Shown: positions 55,189 to 64,000 of the stretch, in pieces | Position numbering within the stretch: position 1 is the stretch's first letter | Layout of the letters: every line of letters starts with the position of its first letter | NCBI GenBank assembly: GCA_032622095.1 | Contig: CP136067.1 | Span: 93,676,707-93,740,706, forward strand | Length of the DNA: 64,000 bases | Origin: Siphonodentalium dalli | Taxonomy: Eukaryota > Mollusca > Scaphopoda > Gadilida > Siphonodentaliidae | Direction: 5' to 3' | Made by a program: the position numbers and the translations under genes | Notes under the pieces: generated by a model | The model's database searches: none | What the model was told of the DNA's origin: nothing | The model's input: only the letters and a program-made list of their open reading frames with translations

Positions 55189-55639
55189 CGCTTTCAGTGC
55201 CAGGGACCGATCTCATCAGCCTTAATTTATGGTCTGTAAAATCGTTTTGTTTTTTTTGGGTTTAATTTTTTTGGGGTTTGCTTAAGCATGCTATAGCGGA
55301 ATTTAAAAACAAACTGGATAAGTCGTTAGGGGCATGTTCTAACTCAAAACTATTACCAAGTATTCATAGTAATAATTTTGATGCCCATGAAAAAATGTAA
55401 GATTCCCTGGCACTAAATCTACAAATAAGTCTGGCACTGAAAGAGTTAAAGAATATAAGAAAAAATTATTAAAATTGTAAAAAAAATGTAAAAAATGATA
55501 ACAAATGATGAAAAATTGTTAGGCCAATGCATTCTCTTATATATGCAAGGCGACCTATGGTTATACTCGCATATATAAGAGAATGCATTGGCACAGGTTA
55601 TATGGGTTGATAAAAAAATCGGACTTGGCACTGAAAGGG
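55189..55639. mobile_element. TTAA MITE, family A, complete copy
   Basis: TTAA on both sides (185-188 and 640-643); CGCTTTCAGTGCCAGGG and CTTGGCACTGAAAGGG. It is the inverse arrangement of the copy at 53358: the palindromic core is near the right end. Confidence 0.9.
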
Positions 55640-55995
55640 TTAAATCAAGAAATGGGATGTGAAACTAACAGCGGGTTCTATATGAATTATTTGCCCACAG
55701 AAAGAAATAGTCCTAGATAAATAAGGCTCTTTGGTGTATTTAATGATGTAAATTTAATTTCAATAACTTTCAAGCTATATCAATATCAGTCTGCGATAGT
55801 ATGTTGTGACAGACAACAAACCGGAAGTCAAAGGTTACATTTGCGCAACAATAATAGATTTGAGTACACTTGGTACTAATTCCTGTTATACAATGACCGT
55901 TGTATATCATCATTATAGGATGGGTTTAATGAATGGAATAAGGGTTCAGATCATGTAATAAAATGGAATTTAATAAAAAAAAAATAGCAGGCTTA

Positions 55996-56943
55996 GGCCA
56001 AAAAAAAAAGGGTTTTGATTCTCGGGCATAGCCGCGTCTGGAAAAAAGGCCCGCGTTGAACCATTTTATTACGATTTTTTTTCAAATTTGTCAACGCTGT
56101 CAAATGATAACACGAAAATAGGAAACTAGAAAACAGAAATTAGTTATATTTCAAACATCGAATATGATAGACATACAATGGTGTATGTGTTGGTATTCAA
56201 AAACAGACACTAGGCAACGATAACTACCAGGTATATTGTCACCACAAGGTGCCCAAACCCCAAGTTTATTGAGTCAAATGTGTTCAAATATTTCGGTATT
56301 TTATCAATTCGAAAAGGTAAACGGGAAATTTAAGATTTACAATTTCGGGAACGCAAACCGGAAACACATATGGTGCGTATTGGCGATGTGTATGCTGGTA
56401 TAATCATCGATCTACACAATATACGTCGATGGTTTAATATTTGAAGTTTTTATGGCTGGCATGTATTGAGGTACATAATACTTATTCAGATACGGCAGAA
56501 TAAGTCATTCTAGACTTTCTATGAAGATCACTATATATATCTTTTCGTTTCGGTTGTATTCAATTTCCGTATTTTTATTTGAGTAATTGAACCGGATATT
56601 TAGCTCTGTTTGTTGTTGTTAAACATGCTTGTTACAAAACAATATTAGAAACGCAAATATTATCTTCCCACTAAATGTGACAACAGGTGATAAAACGTTA
56701 GTAGACTGGTCCATCTACAACGTTGAGAACAATCTTATTATGGTCATTCTTTATAGTGGAATACATTAGTTTATATCAAAACAATGTTCTCCTTACATTT
56801 TCTTAACCTGGGAAAGTATAACCCATGCTTTAAACTATGGGCAATATCCCCATAACGAAAATAAAAAATAAAAATAAAACCCTCGCTCCCTCATCGATTC
56901 TCAAAAAAAATTGCCCGAGAATCAAAACCTTTTTTTTTTGGCC
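55996..56943. mobile_element. Harbinger-like non-autonomous element, 948 bp
   Basis: GGCCAAAAAAAAAAGGGTTT (followed by TGATTCTCGGGCA) returns inverted at the right end; TTA flanks both sides. A GGCC terminus with a 3-bp TWA duplication fits PIF/Harbinger. No transposase frame is seen. Confidence 0.75.
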
Positions 56944-56949
56944 TTAACA

Positions 56950-57830
56950 AAGTGATTGTAAAATTGGTTTGCTCGCTCAACAAACATCAGGGACAGCCCG
57001 CCCCGGGACAGCTCGACTCGAACTAAGTTTCTTAATTTTGTTTTAATTTTAACATTTGGCTTATAATGGAATAAAATAAATTAGGCTTAACTTATTGGCC
57101 ACAAAGTGTAGAATATTGTAAGTTAAGCGACACTTGGTGGTCACATATGTCTTGTCATTTGAGAAGAAATGAGATCAATATTAGGCGACACCATATCCGA
57201 TCACTAAGCATCCCATAACATATTTATTATGTCAGTGGACAACATCCAGCATATCCCTTTAATTAATCGTTGCTCTCATTTATTTTAATTTGGTAAGTTA
57301 AATGTGTCGCCTGTGGCCATTAACTTATGTAACATCACAGTGACGCGTCATGGGCATTGAATATCAACGTATTGAGTCAATGTCTAATCACCAGAAGTAG
57401 GACAACACATTGAGTTTGATAGTTAATTTATGAGTTTTTAAAATTCCTCAAATATATTGCATGCAGGTTTTGGTACATGGTACTATATCTTTGAATATGC
57501 AGAAAATGATTCCCAACAGATATCCATTTTCTTTGCGCCAAAATACACCAAAAATAGCCCTGATGCGACAGAGCTTTTTATTTCTGAAAAACAAGATGGT
57601 GGATATGCACCTAATATTGATCCCATATTGGGTCAAATACCTAATATGTGTTCATACACCATCACTTTTTAATGATGCTGATTGGCTAATCGCAAGAGCT
57701 GACATAATAAAATAATTTATTGTTGAGACCCTATTCAGTTATTTATTACACGCTTGTTCCTAGAAGGACAGTGTTATTGTTGTTCCATATTTACAAATCG
57801 GTATGGATGTATTAATTTAATTATTCATCT
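56950..57830. other. Intron 31, unassigned part
   Basis: AT-rich sequence without an exon signature. A short open frame at 57457-57672 has no recognisable domain. I see nothing else. Confidence 0.4.
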
Positions 57831-57835
57831 GGAGG

Positions 57836-57958
57836 GGTTTTCAGCGGGCTATCATCACCAAACTCACTCTCCCTCTGGGAATCTCATTCCACTTAGGCAT
57901 CAACTGCTATGGGAGACCTAGGTCAGATTTAATGACAGACACACTATTTACACCCTTG
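57836..57958. mobile_element. hAT-like MITE family, right-half copy
   Basis: GGGCTATCATCACCAAACTC and CTCTGGGAATCTCATTCCAC, then GACAGACACACTATTTACAC. It ends 14 bp before exon 32. Confidence 0.75.
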
Positions 57959-57971
57959 CTTTCTTTTTCAG

Positions 57972-58264
57972 GTTACTACATCTACACTGAGGCCACGAGA
58001 CGACACCTAAACGATACTGCTCGCCTTCTCAGTCCTCTTGTTTACCTTCATCCGACGGGTAAATGTGTCAGATTCTGGTACTTAATGTTTGGAGCTCACA
58101 TGGGCATGCTGAATCTTCATGCTCAAGTTCAAACTGCCATCGGATCGAAAACGGACCATTTGGTTTGGAGGAAGCATGGTGATCAGGGTGATAAATGGAT
58201 GCCAGCGAGTGTTTTCCTAAATCCAAAGATTTTCGGGACTGATGCATCAACACTCAAAGTTACT
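57972..58264 (+). CDS. Exon 32: MAM9 B segment
   Basis: The longest B exon (293 nt): YYIYTEATRR, KCVRFWYLMFG, MLNLHAQV, LVWRKHGDQGDKW. Phase 1 in, 0 out. The extra length comes from a longer loop before the LVWRK strand and a longer end before the B/C intron. Confidence 0.92.
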
Positions 58265-58306
58265 GTAAGTAGGAACATGACATTCAGTTTTCAAAACTTC
58301 AATTAA

Positions 58307-58490
58307 CCCTTCCATGACTGGAGCCTCCTGAAATTTTGCGAAAAACCTGTGCCAATGCATTCTGTTATATATGCAAGGCTCCCATAGGGAGCCTCACTTA
58401 TATAAGAGAATACATTGGACTAACAATATTAACCTTGATCTTGTAAGCCGGTCCATTCTCTTATATATGCAAAGCTCCCTATGGGTTTAT
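58307..58490. mobile_element. TTAA MITE, family B, right end missing
   Basis: After TTAA it reads CCCTTCCATGACTGGAGCC; both palindromes are present but the right terminus is replaced by unrelated sequence at about 58490. Confidence 0.8.
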
Positions 58491-58629
58491 TTCAGGATGT
58501 GCCTAACCTTGGTAATGTTGAGCTTAACCTATTTCTTTCTGTATAGTGTATTTCAATTAGTGACTCGAAACTGATTCATCACTTAGTAGCCTGGAATAGA
58601 ATTTAAATTCTCATCTTTATAATTTGTAG

Positions 58630-58720
58630 TTGGCGCTGGAGGGTGTGATTGGTAATGCTTTCGACAGTGACATTGCTGTGGATGATATCGTAGTAACTGA
58701 TGGCGCTTGTCCTGCTTCTA
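58630..58720 (+). CDS. Exon 33: MAM9 C segment
   Basis: It encodes LALEGVIGNAF, SDIAVDDI and the last cysteine (GAC). Phase 0 in, 1 out; acceptor TTTGTAG, donor GTAAGT. Confidence 0.92.
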
Positions 58721-58745
58721 GTAAGTTGATTATGTTGACATAGGT

Positions 58746-61432
58746 TTTGGTCTGTTTGTCCCATTTTTTAACGTATTATGTTATTGGATCTTTTTGTTTC
58801 TGGATGACATTTACTTAGGGCATCACAGTATTTACAGACCTACTATTATAAACATATATAATTACTTGCGCCAGTCCATGCTGGACGCAAGTAATGTTTT
58901 CGGTGCGGATCTTTGTCTGTTGTCTGTCCTTCCGTGAATATGTTACGTCATACCGGAAGTACATACTGTAAAGAATGCACACAGAATAATATGAAATGGT
59001 TGCATCAATTGTAATTTAAATCAACATATATACTTAATTTGCATTGTTATCTGGTTTTATTTTGGTTATAAATCGTTCATAAATGAACAATATTGAATGA
59101 TTTCTTTCTGGAAACCGATCAAGACGCGATGACGTCATGACGCACATCAGGACGTCACAAGCTACATGGGCGCGCAAAACACCAGACATGATCGCGTCGA
59201 TGTCCAGACAGCTGAGACCCGTATTGCACGGGCAGGCTAAGCCATTCTAACTGCCAACAACTTCGTGTTCTATTATTATAAATATATATATACTGCATGA
59301 AAAATAAAAGTGGGCAATAGTACTGCCCATTAGAAGCCTATTTTATGTAACTTGAAACAAGGGAAATGTGTTTAGATCATGTCTAAAAGATGCGCGCGGA
59401 ATAGTTTTTTTTTCGCAGAGACAGTGAGGTGCGAACATATTTCTGGAAAGTTTCTTTGAAGTTCAAAACATTTTCGAAAGATCATGGTACATATAAATCA
59501 TGTCCGGCCAAACAGTCGAGCGCGTGGTTCAATTGAGAAACAACTGCACTGAAAAATGTGAATGTTGAAACATACGGATTATTAAATGCCCTATTAATTA
59601 ACTGGGAAAACAACCTTTATCCCGCATGGTTGTTATTAATAACAAGACATGTTTGCCTTAATGACTACCCTTTATTAATCACAAAAGCAACAGGTAGTCG
59701 GAAACGTGTTTATGGACCTCCAGCTTTCTTGTCCTTGGTGAAAGCCCTTTTTTGGTACCACCCAAGCGCCAACCATGTGATCCTGGTCAACGATCACATA
59801 TGTAGTCCTGAAACACACTAAGCATAACTGTTAGCACAAGGGGTACCCCTCCCAAAATGGAAGCAGGAAACATTGGTGGGTTGCGTTAAATAATATCGAC
59901 CGAGTCTGTCGAACGAAATTACCCGAAAGACAGTATGCTGCTGTGTGATTACTCAAGTGACTTGGCGCCGGGCAAAATAGTTCCTCCTTCAATATCGATG
60001 GGCTTTATATGTTGTTCCACTGCTTTAGCATATATCCTCGTTCCTTTAGGGCAAACAAAGGCATTATCTCAGTTGACACTTAGTGAAGTGAGGAATAGAA
60101 GCTGGCTAATTGAGTGGCTGATTGCCACATCGCTCCGCATGTACTGATGTGATAAGGTCTATGCAGTACTGTGAGATCTATTGATAGCCATTGGGTTTTC
60201 CCAGTAGCAACCATATCGGGATAAAGGATTTGCATTGCTTCGCTAGCATCTCCGTTTTCTCATTTTCAACGCAATAGACATTTTGATGATATGTTCCCGA
60301 AGACTGTATAGATCAGTCACTATAAAGGCATGCTCACATTGACACACTGTTCGCGTGATCGCGTGTCTTTTATTTATTTGTGTCGGTATTTGTAACTTAC
60401 TTTGACGTTTTTTGCCGCTGAATTGCTATGGCATACACGCTTGACATCATTCTAGTCAAACTAGTAATTTAACCCAATTGGTATATAATATATATTAGCA
60501 TCATCGGCAATCAATCATCTTCACACTCTTCATGTAAACGATGTCTCTATTGTTCTATAAATATGTCAAACAACTCCTACGTATCATTAGTGTAATATAT
60601 CAACTTTAAATAGTCTGTCCGTATACACAAATATTTCAGCGATGAATGAACTGAGATTTGATATCTAGATTTGTTTTTATCGATCTCTCAAACGAGGAGC
60701 CAACACCCGTGGTTCAAAGTGGTGTTGGAAAGACAAAACAAAACATGTCAAATGTGTGATGGGCGCAAGTATAGGCAGCTCCAGTGAGTGCATTCTAGTT
60801 ACTGGTCATTTACTTAGGGCATCGCAGTATTTACGGACCCACTGTTCTGAACATATATAATATTTATGGCATGAACTGAATGAGATTTGATATGTGGGTT
60901 TACTAGCAAAAATACAGGTCAATTTCAAACTCGGGTTCCTCCCACCAATTTTCACCAGAGTCATTCCCTTTTTGTTGAAACTTGCTCTCAATTTTATTTC
61001 CTGATGATAACTTTAGTAAGTCTGAGCTGAATGGAATGAAATTTGGTATGTGTTTACTAGCCCAAAATATATGCATGTCATGGTCGAATTTGTGTTCTGC
61101 CCGCAAATATTTGCCAGATTTATGATTCTTGTTGACTTAGGATTTGCCAATTATTTTGATTTCCAGATGATAACTTTAGTTTTAGTTGTCTGACTATTTT
61201 AAAATTATTAGTATGTGGATTAGCCACATAAACATACAGGTCATGTTCAAAATTGGATTCGTGTTCGCCCATTTTTGCCGGAGTTATGGTCCTTGTCGAC
61301 TTATAATTTTTCGATTATTTTGGTTTCCGGGTAATAGCTTTAATTATAGTTATCTATTTCTTTTCAAATTTGGAAAATGGATTACTTGTTATTGGTGTAT
61401 TTTGCTATGCCCTAGCGATGCTCTTGTTAAGA
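58746..61432. repeat. Dispersed repeat split by a TA-flanked insert
   Basis: A 57-bp stretch (CATTTACTTAGGGCATC, CAGTATTTAC, ACATATATAAT) occurs at 58808-58862 and 60808-60862. The right part continues as the TTATGGCCC dispersed repeat up to GCGATGCTCTTG. The left part starts the same family near 58746. Confidence 0.65.
58865..60769. mobile_element. Possible 1.9-kb TA-flanked element
   Basis: CTTGCGCC at the left and GGCGCAAG at the right, each next to TA, bound a block of different, less repetitive sequence. The left end also forms a hairpin (ACTTGCGCCAGTCCATG with TGGACGCAAGT). Short frames at 59558-59821 and 59935-60147 match no family I recognise. The terminal match is only eight bases, so this is tentative. 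Confidence 0.45.
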
Positions 61433-61579
61433 TAGTGTATCTCCTCCAGGTGACAATTACAACAACATAATTTTTTTTTTAAACCCTATTTCAAGACCAC
61501 AAGTTCCATTTTTATGAATAAAACACAGAAAAAACTTAAGATTGTGTGTATTATTTGTCTATAAAGGCACAATAAATAG

Positions 61580-62060
61580 AGAATACCTACAGTTTTTTGT
61601 TTGAATACCAAAATATCTCATGAGTGTCTGGAAAGAAATATAAAATTTTCACGAGCCGCAAGTGAAAATTCAATATTTCTTGAGTCACGAATGAGATGTT
61701 TCAGTTATTCAAACAAAAAACTGTTATATGGTATTCTTTTTATTATATGCGGCTCAAAGTTGCTAAGTTAAGTCTTATTTAATTAAATCATTAATTGTAC
61801 TTAATTAAAGAGCACACGTGTCAGTGTATACACAGGAAATAGCCATTGAAATTGACATGCTGTGACACAATCATAGAATTATTGATTGCTCATGTGGTAT
61901 CATAAATTTGTCGCTTTTGATTGGTTATAGTGGACAGTGTGCATGCAATGATCACTGGAACGACCTTGGCAGCTGGTGTTAGTTTCAACCCTATAGAGAA
62001 ATATCAAAACCTACAGTGAAATAAAACAACACAATTTCACTGTAGCTCCGAAGAGATAGA
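61580..62060. repeat. Dispersed ~450-bp repeat, copy 2
   Basis: Same order as 18497-18945: GAATACCTACAG, AATACCAAAATATCTCATGA, and the CTACAGTGAAAT / ATTTCACTGTAG hairpin at 62010-62045. An extra segment at about 61780-61990 is present only here. Confidence 0.8.
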
Positions 62061-62190
62061 TAAGCCAATTTACATTTCACTATTTCTGCTATTTCTTCAT
62101 TAAAAATATTCCCTATTAACAATGTGATTTCCAGAAGAGAGACGTTAATTAATGAGCTACAGTGTTAATGATATTTATTTTATATTTTAG

Positions 62191-62331
62191 ACCAATGTGA
62201 TTTTGAGACAAGCGATGCTTGTGGCTACACCCAAGACAAGACAGATAACTTTGATTGGAAGAGAATATTCGGAGGAACTAAAAGTAGTCACACAGGTCCG
62301 TCATTCGATCATACCTACGGAACTAAAGAAG
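62191..62331 (+). CDS. Exon 34: MAM10 A segment
   Basis: It encodes [20 protein letters not shown] and [10 protein letters not shown]. Phase 1 in and out. Acceptor TATTTTAG, donor GTAAAA. Confidence 0.92.
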
Positions 62332-62380
62332 GTAAAAATCACATTAGTTATATTATTACATAATAGTACTTCATCAAATA

Positions 62381-62495
62381 CAGTAATGTCCTAAATAATT
62401 GACTCCTTAACAACAAGCCATATTTCCGACTAAATCCTGAAAAGTTACCCATAATTCTGCTGTGGTTAAGGAGTCAATTGTTTTGGGCATTACTG
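62381..62495. mobile_element. TA foldback MITE, left arm deleted
   Basis: CAGTAATGTCCTAAATAATT to GGGCATTACTG with TA on both sides; most of the left arm is gone. Confidence 0.85.
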
Positions 62496-63050
62496 TAGTC
62501 AGCAGGTTGTAATGTTTGGTGGGGTATAGAAATGGATTCTGTCTGTTCTTCATGTAGTAACGACTTTGGAGCTCAAAATCACGGTCATCGTACGTCGGAT
62601 TTTCAATGATCTTTGGTATACTTATGAACCACCATAGGGAAAGGGAAGACAACTGATGTATGGATTTTTTTTTATCTTTTACATTTTAAAACGATTATGA
62701 ATATCACCGTAACAGCCTGTTCTGATGTGTGTGTTTTTTTTTTTTTTTACATTAAATGATTATGACTATATCACCGCGCGAGCATGTTTTGATGTTTGAG
62801 GAATATGAGAGATACACCTTTTGACTCTAATTACACAACCTTTCAACCTTTCTTATGCCGTTTCTCAAAATCAAATAAATGCTTACATGTGTCATCATAT
62901 TTTAACAAATCTCTTTTATTCTTCGCATATTTTACAAGAAACTGCAAACTGCCGCATTCTTTGTTATAATTTAGTGATTATTAGAGTTTCTGATTCCAAA
63001 TTTGCAATGAACTCTATTCTTTTGGTTTCGTTATACTCTCTGGTGTGGGA

Positions 63051-63307
63051 CCCTTTCATGACTGGAGCTTCCTGAATTATTTTGCAAAAATCCTGTGCCA
63101 ATGCATTCTCTTATATATGTGAGACGCCCATAGGGCACCTCTCATACATAAGAGAATGCATTAGCCTAACAATATTGACCTTGATCTTGTAAGTCAGTGC
63201 ATTCTCTTATGTATGCGAGGGTCTCTATTGGAAACTCGCATATATAAACGAATGCACTGGCACAGGGTCTTTAATTCTGCACCAGTACAGTTCCCGTCAT
63301 GAAAGGA
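63051..63307. mobile_element. TTAA MITE, family B, inverted complete copy
   Basis: CCCTTTCATGACTGGAGC, two palindromes, and GTTCCCGTCATGAAAGG; the TTAA flanks are eroded. Confidence 0.8.
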
Positions 63308-63426
63308 TAATTAGAGCAGTTTTGCACAGATTTGATGGAACGTTGACATTTATTGATGAACGATTCCTAGTGTTATTTGACATATTTATGTCACTCACGC
63401 ATGATTGCTCTATTGCTGTTTTTCAG

Positions 63427-63683
63427 GCTATTACATGTATGTCGAGACATCAGGGCATGCTCAGCCTGGATGGAAAGCTAGACTATTCAGCCCAAGTTAT
63501 CCTAAAACAATCCAAAATTGTCTGCAGTTCTACTACAACATGTATGGCAGTGGAGAGGGAACTATGAATGTTTATTTCAAACAGAATAATGCTCTGGGCC
63601 GACCTGTATGGTCGAGAAGCGGTAACCAAGGAAACCAGTGGAGAATGGCTCAGATCAACATCAACACATTTACTAGCTACCAG
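63427..63683 (+). CDS. Exon 35: MAM10 B segment
   Basis: It encodes YYMYVETSGH, NCLQFYYNMYG, GTMNVYFKQ and VWSRSGNQGNQW, ending SYQ. Phase 1 in, 0 out. The C segment must lie past the window end. The donor CAG|GTGAGT starts a 26-bp tandem array. Confidence 0.92.
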
Positions 63684-63850
63684 GTGAGTTTAAACATACC
63701 AGCTACTAGTTGAGTTTACATATAACATCTACCAGGTGAGTTTACATATATCATCTACCAGGTGAGTTTACATAGAGCATCTACCAGGTGAGTTGATATT
63801 AGAATGACTACGGTTAAAATCAACAAATATACCAGCTACAAGCTGAGTTT
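63684..63850. repeat. 26-bp minisatellite seeded by exon 35 donor
   Basis: CTACCAG|GTGAGTTTA of the junction recurs with exon/intron-like boundaries at 63709, 63735, 63761 and 63787, exactly 26 bp apart, and a degenerate unit near 63842. Three copies keep CAG|GTGAGT. A stop in the first unit blocks read-through. Confidence 0.95.
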
Positions 63851-64000
63851 ATATTATTCGCGATTTACCAATTATTCCTTTCCAAATTATATATATTTCA
63901 AGATATACTAAGTGCTTTCTTTCTTGTAATTTTCCATTTCAAAAATATATCCATTGACATTCGCCAAAGATTGCAGAGCCGATAAGGGAGTTAATGAAAT

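Larger units (their letters stand above)
5232..63683 (+). other. MALRD1-like: MAM/LDLa multidomain gene, internal part, 35 exons
   Basis: A single plus-strand gene is read through 35 exons, all with AG acceptors and GT donors and mutually compatible phases; the only break is a +1 frameshift in exon 26. The product carries eleven MAM domains (nine whole, one cut at each window edge) and three LDLa modules. MAM domains are extracellular beta-sandwich adhesion modules with four conserved cysteines; LDLa modules are about 40-residue, six-cysteine, calcium-binding units. Thr/Pro-rich linkers precede LDLa3 and follow MAM8. The order resembles MALRD1 and the MAM and LDL-receptor class A domain proteins of marine invertebrates, so a secreted or membrane-anchored extracellular role is likely. 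Orthology to vertebrate MALRD1, which affects bile-acid/FGF19 signalling, is not established. Neither end of the gene is in the window. Confidence 0.9.

Overview
The window is eukaryotic, AT-rich and intron-rich. It holds an internal stretch of one large plus-strand gene for an extracellular protein built from MAM domains and LDL-receptor class A (LDLa) repeats, the architecture of MALRD1-like proteins. I place 35 coding exons between 5232 and 63683, about 5.4 kb of coding sequence or about 1,800 residues. The first exon here is the tail of a MAM domain and the last lacks its tail, so the gene runs off both ends; no start codon, signal peptide, stop codon or promoter is visible. The organism is probably a marine lophotrochozoan, most likely a mollusc. 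Two things suggest this: large MAM/LDLa proteins are common there, and several introns carry the 'gagttatggccctt' dispersed repeats I associate with bivalve genomes. That placement is inference.

Domain order, numbering the truncated first MAM as 0: MAM0 tail (5232) - MAM1 (5794-11736) - MAM2 (11737-16208) - LDLa1, degenerate (17737) - MAM3 (18067-21844) - LDLa2 (22596) - MAM4 (23703-27208) - LDLa3 (32187) - MAM5 (33423-38092) - MAM6 (38434-40447) - MAM7 (41215-50070) - MAM8 (50071-54118) - MAM9 (54830-58720) - MAM10 (62191-63683, tail outside). Each MAM is cut in a fixed way: an A exon (C-x-F-E ... GP..DHT), a B exon (G-Y-M-Y-I-E ... YHMxG ... W..xGxQGxxW) and a C exon (V-x-F-E-G ... GDIAIDDI ... 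C). A/B introns are phase 1, B/C introns phase 0, and domain borders are phase 1 or fused, so domains are symmetric 1-1 modules. MAM7 is damaged: a +1 frameshift in its B exon and a lost cysteine in its A exon.

The introns are packed with mobile and tandem DNA: a ~148-bp satellite (1-1690), a 4.1-kb 45-bp satellite (28041-32155), TTAA-flanked foldback MITEs (piggyBac-like, several subfamilies sharing one palindromic core), hAT-like MITEs with 8-bp target duplications, TA-flanked foldbacks, a Harbinger-like element, and a 3.2-kb element with dense subterminal repeats that may be CACTA/EnSpm-like.

The most unusual signal is that 11 of the 35 exons have one or both splice junctions copied into the neighbouring intron. 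The copies carry the last or first 10-70 exonic bases plus the splice site, and in several places they have expanded into minisatellites of 24, 26, 44 or 51 bp (7093-10985, 36370-36750, 38061-38360, 52369-52990, 63673-63850). One copy creates an in-frame alternative donor (exon 2, +78 bp). I see no other gene.
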